Source of the DNA: Porphyra umbilicalis
Lineage: Eukaryota > Rhodophyta > Bangiophyceae > Bangiales > Bangiaceae
Direction of reading: 5' to 3'
DNA: 64,000 bases
NCBI GenBank assembly: GCA_002049455.2
Contig: KV918879.1
Location: forward strand, 1-64,000
In this document: positions 12,291 to 22,287 of the stretch, piece by piece
Layout of the letters: each line of letters begins with the position of its first letter
Position numbering within the stretch: the stretch's first letter is position 1
Notes under the pieces: generated by a model
Seen by the model: only the letters and a program-made list of their open reading frames with translations
What the model was told of the DNA's origin: nothing
The model's database searches: none
Made by a program: the position numbers and the translations under genes

Positions 12291-13042
12291 ATGGAGCGGC
12301 TGGCGGCATCGGCGCTGGCCCGCACCCGGCTGGCCGCGTTGCGGGGGAGCGGCCGGCCGCGGGCGACGGCCGGCGCCGCCGCCGCAGCGGCGCCCGCCCC
12401 GTCGTCGGCGGCGGCCGCGTCGCTGACAACGTCTGCCGCCACGTCCTCCTCCCCTTCTTCCCCATCGGCCGGTCTGTCTGTGTCGGCGCTGTCGGGCGCT
12501 TCCCCGCCCCCGCCGTTGCGCCACCCGCCGCTCGCCGCCGCGGCCGCCGCCGAGGTGTCGCGCGGCCGTGCCGGCTCCTGCGGCCTCGCCGGCCTTGTCG
12601 GTCACATTGTCGGCATGCCGACGGTGGGCCCCACCCCTGGGGAGGGGTCGCCTGTCGCTTCCCTCCCCGCCTCGCCGTCACGGGGCGGCCTCGCGTGGGC
12701 GGGCGCCCACCCCCCCCCCGCCCCCGCGGCCGTCACGGTCGCCGCCGGTGGCGCCACGGTGGCGCTCCCCGTGTACCCCCCTTCCCCCCCCCCCCCCGGC
12801 CCCTCACCCTGGGCGGCGCCCTCGCGGGCGCCGCGGCCGCCGTGGCGGACTGGCTGTGGGACGGTCTCCTGCGGGCGGTGCCGAAGAAAAAGGTCCCCCA
12901 CGGCCGCAAGCGGCGGCGCATGACCGGCAAGTACCTAACGCCCGCGCGGAACGTGGTGGCGTGCGAAACGTGCGGGCGGTGGAAGCGCATGCACAGCTAC
13001 TGCAAGCCGACGTGCGTCGGGCGGCAGGAGTTGGGGGTGTGA
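12291..13042 (+). CDS. Mitochondrial ribosomal protein bL32m (frameshifted at a poly-C run)
   Basis: The C-terminus ending at 13042 has the bL32 signature: AVPKKKV at the mature N-terminus, a basic segment HGRKRRRM, then two zinc-ribbon cysteine pairs (CETC and, 11 residues later, CKPTC). This is a component of the large subunit of the mitochondrial ribosome. The Met at 12291 opens a frame starting MERLAASALARTRLAALRG, an Arg/Ala-rich mitochondrial-presequence-like N-terminus, followed by a long low-complexity linker. Start and zinc-ribbon end lie in different frames. The switch maps to a run of about 14 C at 12784-12797, so a one- or two-base homopolymer miscount is the simplest explanation. 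After processing, only the last 60 or so residues need form the mature protein, as in other organisms whose bL32m is cleaved just before AVPKKK. It converges with RBM19/Mrd1. Confidence 0.8.
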
Positions 13043-13427
13043 CGCGGGGGTGTGGACCACCGTGAGAGGGGTGCGCGCGGAGCCGTGTGGCGGGGACGTG
13101 CACGGGTGGGCGGCGTGTGGGTGGTCGGGGCTGTGGGTGGCGGGCGGTTTGCCGCGCGCGGGGGTTACCGGGGGGCCGCTGTGGCGCCCTCAGACGTGGG
13201 TGGACACAGCACGTGGTGCGGCTGTTGTCATTGCGAGCGAGGGACAGATGCTATGGCGCGTGTGCCCCACCGGCTTGTTGGCTTGTCTGAACAAAGCAAA
13301 CGGGAAAGAACGAGCCCTACACAACACCGCATCAGGCGTAGCAGGAAATAGATGGCAAGCAGCGGAGCCATCAAGCTCGGCAAAGCTGTCCCTCGCCACC
13401 CCCCAGCCCCCCCCCAAAAGCAACCAA
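13043..13427. other. Intergenic, between convergent genes
   Basis: Separates the bL32m stop from the RBM19/Mrd1 stop, so both 3' UTRs and terminators fall here. No ORF or RNA gene is recognised. Confidence 0.5.
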
Positions 13428-14372
13428 TCAAGAATACAAGCTGTCGAGCATGAGCTGGTGCTCGTCTGCCGCCGCGTCCTCCTCCTCCGAGGACCCCCCC
13501 CCCCCCCCCCTTGGCGGCCGCCACCCCCGCCCCCCCCCCCCCCGCTTGCGCGCGCGCGCCGCTTCCAGCGCCTGCAGCGCATCGACGCTCGCGCCCGCCG
13601 CCTCGTCCTTGGCATACTCCAACACCAAGTGCCGCCCGTACAAGTGCGCGTCCGCGAGCGCGGCCCGGGCGGCCGCCGCCTCGGACGCTGACGCAAAGTC
13701 GACAAAGGCGTAGCCCTTGCCGCGCCCGTCCCCGTTGCGCGGCACCCGCACCGTCTTGACCGACGCAAAGGCGGCAAAGAGGGCGCGGATTTCCTTGGCC
13801 GACGCCGCAAACGCAATGTTTTTGACAATGAGTTTGGGCGACGGCGCGCCCGCGAGGGCGGCGGCGGCGGCGCCGCCGCGGCGGCGCCCGCCGCCGGCGG
13901 GGGCGACCAAGTCGCTCGCCGCCGCCGCCGCCGCCGCGTCGGCGCCGCGCGTCGACAGTTTGAGTTCCAGCGCGTGCCCGTCGAGGCGCGAGCGCTGCCG
14001 CCGCGCAATCGCCGCCACCGCCGCACCGCGGTCTGGGAAGGAGACGAAGCCGTAGCCCATGGAGGGGCGGTCGGCGGGCGCGACGGGGGCGGCGCCCTTG
14101 CGCGGGGGGGAACCCGCTTGCGTGCGACGGCTGCAGAGGCGACGGCGTGGGGCTCGCCGGGCCCTTCCGAGCCGAGGCGGCGCTCAAAGTGCGCGCGCAG
14201 CGCAGCGTCGGTGGTGGAAAAGTTGAGGTTTTTGACAAAGACCGACACGGACGTGGCGGGGGGGGGGGGGGGGGCGGCAGACGCCCCCACGTCGGCCGAT
14301 ACGGGGGTGTCGTCGCCCGCCCCGCCGGCGGTGCGGACGCGCTTGGCGGCCGGCGCGTCGGGCGACTCGGCC

Positions 14373-14409
<37 letters not shown>

Positions 14410-16495
14410 CACCACCACCCGCCGCCGCGGCCACCGCCTCGGCCGCCGCCTCCCGCGCGCGCTTAGACGTCGGCGCCCCAAAGCGCGCCACCGCCGCCGC
14501 CGGCGCCCACTCCAAGTAGAGCGGCCGGTCGCCCATGCGGCTGTACGCCAGCTCCGCGTGCGCCTTCTTGGCGTCCCCCGCCGCTGCAAACTGCACGACG
14601 GCGAGGACCCCCCCTGGGGCCACCACCACCCCCGTCAGCAGGCCAAACGGCGCAAAGCGGGCCTCGAGGCCCTCGGCGGTCGTGCCCGCCGGCAAGTTTT
14701 TCGCAAGCAGCGCCGTGCGGGAGCGGCGGCCGCCGCCGGCGAGCGCGCCCACGTCCACCCCCGCGGCGGCCAACGCGGACCGCGCGTCGGCCTGCAACCG
14801 CGCCTCCCCCGCCGCCAGCCGCACCGCCGCGTAGCCGTCGTCGGCGAGCACCTCAGCGGTCGTCACGCCGAGGCGCTCCGCCGTCGCGCGCGCGACCGCG
14901 TGCGCGTCAACGTACAAGGCGGAGCGCCCCGCCGACGCGTCCGTGCCGGCAATGGCCGACGCGACGCGCGCGCCGGCGGCGGCCGCCTGGTAGGCGCTGC
15001 CGCCGGGCGCCCCCCGGCCGTGGGCGCCCGCGGCGGCGGTGGCGGCCGGCGGCGGCGGCGGCCGCCCCGCGGCGGGGAGGATGTGGAGGATGCGGCCGGC
15101 GAAAATCTCCCCGTCGAGCGCCGCCATGGCCGCCACGGCGCACTCGGGGAGGACGTAGAGGATGTAGGCGGTGCCGCGGGAGGCGCGGCTGTCGGGATCG
15201 ACGACCAGGTGCACTTCCGCGAGCGTGCCGTGGCGGGAGAAGAGCGTGTCGAGCTCGTCTTCGGTGACGGAAAAGGCGAGGTTCCGCACAAAGAGGCGGC
15301 CCGTCTCGCCTGCGTCGGCGCCGTCGGCGAGGGTATACTGCTTGAGCGTCGACCCGTCTTGGAGGGCGGTGGCAGGCTTGAGAGGGACCGCGCTGGGGGG
15401 CGAGGGGACGAGGTTAGCGTTTGCGTCGCCGCTGCCGTCACCCGCCTCGTCCCCGCTGCTGCTGTCGCCGCTGTCGCTGTCGTCGCTGTCACTGCCGTCG
15501 CTGTCGCTGTCGCTGCCACTCTCCGCGTCCGACCCGTCGGCCGCGTCGCCGTCGCCGTCCGACTCGGACGCCACGCCCGCCCGCATCTTGGAGCGCAAGT
15601 AGTCGGCGTCGCTGACGGCCACGTCGGCGGCCACGCCACCCCCGCCCGTGCCGTCTGCCTCCGTGTCCACCCCCCCCCCGCCCGCGTCAGCCGCAGCCTT
15701 GCCACCCGCCACCGCCGGCAGGTCTTGGTACTCGTCATCGTCCTCCTCCTCCTCCTCGTCCGAGCCCCCCGCGCCGCCATCCCCCCCGTCGCCGCTGTCC
15801 GACGCCTCCCCCCCAAAGTGCATGTGCGTGCGGGAGAGGAGGACGCCCTCCCCGCCCGCCTTTTTGGAGGGCACCATCGCCACCTCAGCGCGCGCGCGCT
15901 TGGCCGCCCCCCGCCGCCCCCGCTCCGGCGCCGCCGCCGCCGTGGAGCCGGGCACGCCCGGCGCCCCGACCGCCATGCCGTCTGCCCACAGCGGCTTGCG
16001 GGTGCGCTTGGTCGTCACCGCCTTGAATTCCTCAAATTTCGGGTCGGCCCGCCGCTTGGCGGCCGCGGCGTCGGCGGCGCCCCCCCCCCCCGCGTGCGGG
16101 TCGCCCCCCCCCCCCCCCCTCGGTCCCCCCCCCCCCCCATCCTCCTGTTCCGCCGCGTACCGGCGGGAGCCGACCGAGTAGCGGGACCACGGGCGCGGGA
16201 TGCCCTCATCCCCTACCGCCCGCGCGTACTCGACGCACAGCCGCGCGGCGCCGAGGTAGGTGCGGTGGAGGCCCGCCCGCGCTGCCGCTGCGGCGGTCGG
16301 GTCGTCAAAGCCGACAAACCCAAACTGCCGCGACCGCCCGCCGGCGGTTGCGAGCACCCGCGCGTCTGTGAGGGAGCCGTACTTGGCAAACGCCGCGCGC
16401 AGCGCCGCCGTGTCGGTTTTGGGCGCGAGGCCTTTGACAATGAGGCGGGAGGTCGACGTGGGGTTGGCCGTGGAGGTGACGACGGGTTTGCCCAT
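13428..16495 (-). CDS. RBM19/Mrd1-type pre-rRNA processing factor, multiple RRMs, one frameshift
   Basis: Large intronless gene for a nucleolar multi-RRM protein of the Mrd1/RBM19 family, which binds pre-rRNA in the small-subunit processome. From the Met at 16495 (MGKPVVT): RRM1 (SRLIVKGLAP..SRQFGFVGF) followed by the family-specific PRPWSRYS stretch; a long acidic Ser/Asp/Glu linker; an RRM (GRLFVRNLAFSVTEDEL); a divergent RRM (TALLAKNLPAGTT); RRM5 (SVFVKNLNFSTTDAAL..MGYGFVSF); and the last RRM (KLIVKNIAFAASAKEI, then GYAFVDF and LYGRHLVLEYA). The halves of RRM5 lie in different frames. The break maps to a run of seven C on the coding strand (about 14104-14110); everything before and after is intact. 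A miscounted homopolymer is more likely than a real mutation. The frame also stays open 100 codons upstream to 16795, but that part has no family similarity. GC3 is extreme, with long poly-Gly/G runs near 16080-16140. Confidence 0.9.
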
Positions 16496-16831
16496 GGCGG
16501 CGAGGGGGGGCGGGGGGGGGGCACCGCGGCGCGGGCGCAGGGGGTTCGGTGGCGGCGAGCCCGCGCGTCCGCGGTTGCAGCGGAACGTGGGAGGAGGTGA
16601 CCTGCCCAGGGGGTAGACAGGAAAATGTAGACGAGTGGAAGCGGCGGCCAGGCGAGCCAGTGCACCCAGAAGAAACGACCGAGAGAACGAGCGTAGGAAG
16701 CCAGGTAGCGCGACGTGGGGCGCCGCCACACCGCCGAAAGGTGCCGCACAGCAACAGTCACTGTCGTGACGGCGGCGGCGGCGGCCGAGGCCCACTCCCC
16801 ATTAGGGTTGGGAAGAGCGCCCGGGGCGCTA

Positions 16832-16880
16832 TTGAGGGGCGTTGTTAAGGCGCTGTTAGGGCGCTGTTAGGGCGCTGTTA
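16832..16880. repeat. 11-bp tandem repeat AGGCGCTGTTA
   Basis: Four near-identical 11-bp units (GGCGTTGTTAA, GGCGCTGTTAG and two more). Similar GGCGT-type motifs occur at about 4681-4785 on the far side of the host-gene island. No role can be assigned. Confidence 0.6.
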
Positions 16881-17476
16881 ACTCCCCGCGCCCCGCGCAC
16901 GCCTAGTTATCCTTGCGGGGAAATCGGACTTGGCTACAGGGGAAGCGCGCATTCAAATCCCACCAAGACTAGAAGCAAGTCTCATGCTTAGCGCGATCGA
17001 CCGGAGCGATGGGGCGAGTGACTGTCAGCACCGTGACCGGATATACGTTCCAATCGAGGGGATCGATATCAAGCGGCCTCTGCCGCGCACATGCGAGGGA
17101 CAGGTGGCTGCCATTTGATCCAGACTCGATCGCAGGTCGACCTGCACCTTGTACCCTGGCATCTTGCGTGCTTTGAGGGTCAGTGAGGGGTGCGCGATAG
17201 CCTCGTTTCCCCCGCACAATGTTGTGTTTCCTGCGGCCGATAACCGTGACTGGGAACGGTTACTTGCCAGGGGAAACACCACATAAGCTTCAGGAAACAC
17301 AAGGTTGAGGTGTGCACCAGACATCAGAAAGGGCGATCACTGCTAGCCGTACGCGATTGTCACGAGGTGGATACCGCATTTATCATTGCGATCCGCAAGC
17401 CATGACTTATATCGAGCGCAAGGCCGGCACAGAGTGACGCGCATTCTTCTTCCGCCTCAGGCGCCACGGATTCTTG
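16881..17476. other. No gene seen
   Basis: Lower-GC stretch without a convincing ORF. A GCATTCAAATCCCACC string at about 16951 resembles a tRNA B-box, but no cloverleaf can be folded around it. Confidence 0.4.
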
Positions 17477-17912
17477 GCCGGTAGGCGCCGTCCATGGTAA
17501 GCTACTTTGCCTCTTTTTTTGCCATAGCGGCGCTCTTACGGCATACGTGGGCCGCGAGCGCGGGCTTAGCCGTTCACCAGTAGTGGCTGTGCACGACGTC
17601 GCTGTCTTGGAATGCGCACGCTTACGCGGGACCGCCGTAGCGCAGCTCTTTTTTACTGCCGGCAGGCGTCGTCTATGGTACGCTGCTTTGCCTAGTTTGT
17701 TGCCGTTGCGGTGCTCTTAGGGCACATGTGGGCCGCGAGCGCGGGCTCAGCCGTGCACCAGGGGTAGGTGCGCAGGACGTGGCTCTCTTCGGATGCGCAC
17801 GCGTACGCAGGACCGCCGTAGCGCAGCTATTTTTTACTGCCGGCAGGAGTCGTCTATGGTACGCCACTTTGCCTCGTTTTTTGCCGTTGCGGCGCTCTCA
17901 GGGCTCTTGTGA
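17477..17912. repeat. 181-bp tandem repeat, about 2.4 copies
   Basis: Units begin with GCCGG at 17477, 17658 and 17839, a period of 181 bp. Each contains a GTCTATGGTA-like string, TTTGCC, a G/C-rich GGGCCGCGAGCGCGGGCT core and a CGTAGCGCAGCT..TTTTTTACT end. The third copy stops at about 17912. Each unit ends in a T-run and carries GGGCCGCGAGC dyads. No coding potential is conserved, because the period is not a multiple of three. Confidence 0.8.
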
Positions 17913-18389
17913 GCGGGTGCAGTGACCCCCGGAGAGTACTCCGGGGAAGTCTTGATGTGGGCCTGTGTATGGTGGCTATATTTAGTTTGGTGTTCCATGG
18001 TTGAACCTCGCTTCGCTTGGTCGTGCAGCGCATCGATATTGCTCGGGGCTTCGCGCCGACAGGGAGAAGAGTGTCGTGCTGCAGTGGCAAATATTGTGAC
18101 CAATATTATCATTGACGGTATTTATTATAATCTCGTACGTATCACAAAGTTTGTGACAAGCTTAGCTATTATCGCTTGCAACATTTGACAGCAGTAGCAC
18201 CCCTTCTATCGCCGCGTCGACTTTCCCGTCTGCCCTTCCGCTGCTCCAGGACTGCCATTGATGATGGTCGCGCGCCCATTTCCAGGGGCCCCATGCGCGC
18301 CACACTCCGGCGGGCTCCGTTTTGCCATGTCCACCAACTGCGGCGGCCAACGGCAGTCTCGGCGAGAAGAGCCGCGCGCCCGTGCTGAA
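17913..18389. other. No gene seen
   Basis: AT-richer stretch (around 18090-18190) between two repeat blocks. An imperfect inverted repeat, GACCCCCGGAGAGTACTCCGGGG, sits at about 17925. No ORF of note. Confidence 0.35.
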
Positions 18390-19290
18390 GTGGGCCGAAG
18401 TGCTGCTGCCTGTGGAGGCCGCGCTGGGCGTGTGCCCGTTGGCGGCGGTGGGTGCGTTTCCGGCCGTTGCTGCCGCAAGGTCGGTCGCTGTGGCGGGGGA
18501 GGAGGACGTCGTGCCGCCCGTGGTGGCGGTTCTGGGCTTGCGGCCGCTAGCGGATGGGGGCGCGCTACCCGCTGCCGCCGCCGCCAAGTCGGTCGTTGCG
18601 GCACACGGCGGTGAGCGTGATGCCGGCCGCTGCCCCCGCCAGGTTGGTGGTTGTGGCGGGAGCGGGGCAGACGTGCTGCGGCGCGCGGGGGCGGTGATGG
18701 GCTTGCTGCCGCGGGCGACGGGTCGAAGGCGTGTTGTTGGCTGCCGACGTCGCCACGTCGGACTTTTTGGCGCGGGGGGGGGCGCATGTGGTCCTGCGCG
18801 CGGGGGCGGCGTTGAGCTGTCGGCCGCCGGCGTCTGGGGGGGGCCTTGCTGCCGGCTGCCGACGTCGCCGCGTCGGTCGCACTGGCGTGGGGGAGGTGGA
18901 CGTGATGCCGCGCGCGGAAGCGGTGCTAGGCGTGCTGCCGCCGCCGGCCGAGGGCGCTTTGTCGGCTGCCGCGGTCTTCAAGTCAGTCGTTCTGGCGGGG
19001 GCGGGGAGGGGAGCGGACGTGGCGGACGTGGTGTCGCGCGGGGGGGGAGCGGACGTGGCGGACGTGGTGTCGCGCGCGAGGGTGGTGCTGGGATTGTTGT
19101 CGCAGACGGGGGGGGGCCTGCCGCCGGCCGCTGGGCCGCCAAGTTGGCTGCTGTGTCGGGGAAGGCCGACGTTGTGCCATGCGCGAGAAGGGTGCTGTGC
19201 TTTCTCCCGCCAGTGGCGGCAGGCGTGTTGCCGGCTGCCGCCGCCGGCGAGTCTGTCCTGGGGGCGCAGGGGGCAGCCGTGCTGCCGCGC
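18390..19290. repeat. Degenerate tandem repeat, unit of about 110 bp
   Basis: The same succession of motifs recurs about eight times. On the plus strand it reads roughly GTGCTGGGC..TGCTGCCG.., GGCG..CTGCCGGCTGCCG, then GTCGGTCG and GGCGGACGTGGTG. On the minus strand, several frames therefore show repeated peptides of the type TDLAAAAAGNTP and GTTSA. The drift between copies and the frame changes suggest old non-coding minisatellite or a decayed repeat protein. The unit length is estimated by eye. Confidence 0.5.
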
Positions 19291-19803
19291 AACACGACGA
19301 GGATGAGGCGCTCGGCGGGGTGGGTGGCTGTGGGGACGAGTCGAAAGGTGGCATTGCCAGCATGTGCATGAATAAAACAAGGCACGACGACAAGAACACC
19401 GTCCCAATGGTCAATGGCATTCGGCCAGATTACCAGCTTGTTATGTCTTGTACTGAGATGCATTGGTCCCTCCAGCCTCATGTGTACCAAAGCACACCGC
19501 GACAGCGGGACGCCTGATGCGGCTGTCCCCACAGCCTCAGATGTGCCCTACGAGCAGCAGCATCTTAGGCGAATGTGCCACTTGTGACGTGGCGCGAGGC
19601 GCAAGGTGCAATGGTGCGATATGGCGACAGTGAGCGACGAATATCATAGCGACTGGACAAGGCAGCATGAAATGAACACGTAAAGAACCCTGCCGCCCCA
19701 AAGCAAATCCCACGATGCAAACGACCCTTCTCCAGGCTCCGAGTCAGTGAGCCTATGACACCTCGCCACACGCCCACCAAACGCGTCAAGTCAGCCGACC
19801 GGC
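19291..19803. other. No gene seen
   Basis: Between the degenerate repeat and the 3' end of the Ulp1-type protease gene. It probably includes the protease 3' UTR. Only short, unconserved frames are present. Confidence 0.35.
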
Positions 19804-21648
19804 TCAACAACACGCGTCATCCGGCATGGCGCGTTGATGAAAACGATAAGCAGCTCGCAACACCGTGTGCACTTGAGACAGGAGCATGAGAGACGCCCCC
19901 GCGCCGCGACGCATGCCGCACTTGGCAGACGCCTCTAGTATGGCGGCGGCAAACCAAGGGGTCAGTCGATGACGGCTTGCAGGAGGGTGCCACTGGGCGA
20001 CGCCCGTGGCAAAGAGGTTGAAAAAAGCCGGCGTAAAGCCATCCATCTTGTCGAAGGCGGAGCAGAGGGTGCGCGCCACCACCGGCTCCATCGGCAAATC
20101 CCACCGGCGGAAGTCAGCCATCCATCGGGCCGCGTGAGCATCTGTCTCGTCCTCCCGCGCCCGCTTTCGCTTCCCCGACATACTCCCAGATGGTAGAAGG
20201 TCGGCCGCAAGAGAGATGTTGGTTGAAGAGGCGGGCAAGATGCCCAGGAGGAAGTCCATCTCGCCAGCGTTGCCGTCTTCTGCGACCGTCGCGGCAGTCG
20301 CGGCTGTATGTGCCTTGGCGGTGACCGGGGGTCCCTTGGAAGCGCCACCGAGTCGAGCCGCGCCCCCCGGTGCTTGGCCGGCAGGATTGACATCCGCGAG
20401 CGTCGTAGCGACCTTCGCGTCCCCGGTCGTCGACTTCGGGTTCCCAACCGCCGGGATGGAGAGCCCCAGGCCGGTATGACGCGTCTGCTCCAGCGGTCCG
20501 TACGCCGCAGACGGCCGCCCCCCCTCGCTCGGCCCCACAGACGGCTGCCCCCCCTCGCTCGGTCCCGCAGACAGCCGCCCCCCCTCGCTCGGTCCCGCCG
20601 ACGGCTGCCCCCCTTCGCTCGGCCCCGACGACGGCTGCCCCCCCTCGCTCGGTCCCGCAGACGGCTTCCCCCCCTCGCTCGGCCCCGCACCAGCTCTCGT
20701 CGAGCGCAAGCGACGCTGCCGCTTCGGTCGCGCGTCCACCAGCTCACCCTTGGCGTCAGGCTCCCGCTCCGTCAGCGTCTTGCAAATATTGCGCATGGCG
20801 GCGCGCGTTAGTAGATTGAAGTTCTCCGCCCACGCCCTTGTGCCCACGCCGTCCGCGCGCAACAGCGCGGAGCGCTCACCAGCGGGCCATGCGAAGAAAG
20901 ACCGGAAGAACGACAGCGCAAACAGACCACAGTCGTGAAAGTTGGGTTGCTGGGGCACATCCGGCGAGGTGACGGCGAGGCAAGACAGCGACCATCCTTG
21001 CCGAAGTCCTCCATCGTTAGCTCCAACAACGCCACGCCGCATGCACTCGTGCTCCAACCACTCAATAACAGAGCTAGAAGCACGTCCGGCGATCGATACC
21101 GAGCCCAACGAGTTGAAGAAAGCGAGAGTAGCCGTCGGCGACCCCGTGTGCGCGGCACCACCAGCGGCTGTCATGCCCAAAGCCCTGTGCAAACGTTGAA
21201 CCCTCGAAAGCACAGCAATCCACCAATGATTGCCCTCACAGAAAAAGAACACCCAGGTAGAGAAAGAAAACATATCTACAGACCGAGTCATAGCGGTCAC
21301 ACGAGACGCCCCCCCCCCCACGTCTCGCAAAAGCTTGTTCCAAACACTACAAAACACCAGGCAGTCGGCAGAGTCCTCCGGGGAGAGTTCCTCTTCCCAG
21401 ATGTACCGGGCGATGGCGTCCACGACGCCGTCGCGCAAGTCCGTCCCGTCCTCGAGGCTCATGCAGTCCGCCCGGTTGACGGTGATCGGGCCACCTCGGC
21501 CTCGGGCGTACGTGAAGATGACGTCATGGGGCTGCGCACGGACGCCACGCGACGCCCCGGGCCAGGTATTGTCGTCATTGCTACTGTCTTGGGGCGCAGG
21601 CGCCGGTTGCAAGTCGCGACCGCTGCGAGTCCGCATGGAGAGCTGCAC
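19804..21648 (-). CDS. Ulp1/C48-type cysteine protease-like protein
   Basis: Intact 614-codon ORF from ATG at 21648. Residues of about 60-290 resemble the ULP/SENP (C48) SUMO-protease fold: LEDGTDLRDGVVDAIARYI (entry helix), GNHWWIAVL (catalytic His before Trp), AFFNSLG (the position normally Asp is Asn), and the QPNFHDCGLFAL segment with the oxyanion Gln and nucleophilic Cys. A hydrophilic middle follows with six 10-residue repeats built on GPSEGG, then an SV40-like basic cluster GKRKRARED and a helical C-terminus of unknown function. C48 domains in large algal genomes are often carried by DNA transposons, so this may be a transposon passenger and not a host deSUMOylase; no transposase is seen here. 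Its start is 216 bp from the LARD element's first LTR. Activity is uncertain because of the Asn substitution. Confidence 0.7.
   Translation of the reverse strand: MQLSMRTRSGRDLQPAPAPQDSSNDDNTWPGASRGVRAQPHDVIFTYARGRGGPITVNRADCMSLEDGTDLRDGVVDAIARYIWEEELSPEDSADCLVFCSVWNKLLRDVGGGASRVTAMTRSVDMFSFSTWVFFFCEGNHWWIAVLSRVQRLHRALGMTAAGGAAHTGSPTATLAFFNSLGSVSIAGRASSSVIEWLEHECMRRGVVGANDGGLRQGWSLSCLAVTSPDVPQQPNFHDCGLFALSFFRSFFAWPAGERSALLRADGVGTRAWAENFNLLTRAAMRNICKTLTEREPDAKGELVDARPKRQRRLRSTRAGAGPSEGGKPSAGPSEGGQPSSGPSEGGQPSAGPSEGGRLSAGPSEGGQPSVGPSEGGRPSAAYGPLEQTRHTGLGLSIPAVGNPKSTTGDAKVATTLADVNPAGQAPGGAARLGGASKGPPVTAKAHTAATAATVAEDGNAGEMDFLLGILPASSTNISLAADLLPSGSMSGKRKRAREDETDAHAARWMADFRRWDLPMEPVVARTLCSAFDKMDGFTPAFFNLFATGVAQWHPPASRHRLTPWFAAAILEASAKCGMRRGAGASLMLLSQVHTVLRAAYRFHQRAMPDDACC
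20508..20690 (-). repeat. 30-bp coding minisatellite (GPSEGG repeats)
   Basis: Six 30-bp units with the core CCCCCTCGCTCGG(T/C)CC encode PSAGPSEGGQ-type decapeptides within the Ulp1-like protein. The unit is a multiple of three, so copy-number change keeps the frame. The copies are nearly identical, which points to recent expansion. Confidence 0.9.
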
Positions 21649-21863
21649 GTCGCTCGCAGGCCAACAAACAGCGCCAAGACGCTGCGTGGCTGGTGCTGCG
21701 GCTCAAGACAGCGCAGCGAATGGAAATCACGTTGGGAGCACGGCGAGGACGCCACGCGCCTGACAAGCTGCATCTCAAAGCACAGTGTAAATGCCGCATC
21801 GAACCTCGTATGCAATTTATCAATCGTGTATGTACTTGTTATCGCGTACTCTGATAACATTCT

Positions 21864-22267
21864 TGTAGTACTACGCCAGAGGCGTTCACTGCGGCGTGTG
21901 AGCACCTGCGGCGCACGTGTCTGGGTGAGCTCGTCGGATTGTCCGGTGCTGACAGCGGGGCGTGTCAATCCAGATTGGGTAGTGTCATGCATTGGAGGGA
22001 ATTATCTGCATCGTAGGTATTTGGCAGCGCGGGACCGGGCCAACTAGTGGCCCCGGTCCCCGCGCAGCGGTTTCCGCCCTTTAAGGACGAAGGGCGACGA
22101 CGGGGGGAGGCACCGTCGTCGCTGGCAAGTAAACCGTGTCTGTTTGTCTTGGCCTTTCGGTCGGCCTGACTTCCTGGACCTCGAGTCCCATAGCGGGTGA
22201 CGCACGAGCGGCTAGGACGGCCGGTACTTCCCTCCTCTCCGAGGTGATCGCGATTCGTTGTACTACA
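21864..22267 (+). repeat. Left (5') LTR of LARD element
   Basis: 404 bp, TG...CA ends. Nearly identical to the right LTR except for an internal deletion of about 70 bp close to its start and scattered substitutions. Preceded by ATTCT. Confidence 0.9.
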
Positions 22268-22269
22268 TT

Positions 22270-22287
22270 TGGCGCTCCGGGTGAGAC
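22270..22287 (+). promoter_or_regulatory. Candidate primer-binding site of LARD element
   Basis: Two bases after the LTR comes TGGCGCTCCGGGTGAGAC, starting with the TGG expected opposite a tRNA CCA end. The chromovirus at 45-57 kb shows the same spacing (LTR, TT, TGG). The cognate tRNA was not identified. Confidence 0.55.

Noticed and set aside
13190-13427. Carboxyl extension of the unshifted RBM19 frame past 13428
   Set aside because: After the poly-C run this frame has no RRM similarity; the true C-terminus is in the other frame and ends at 13428.
14147-16600. 817-codon plus-strand frame
   Set aside because: Exact antisense of the RBM19/Mrd1 gene, whose RRMs are unambiguous; a by-product of GC-rich codons.
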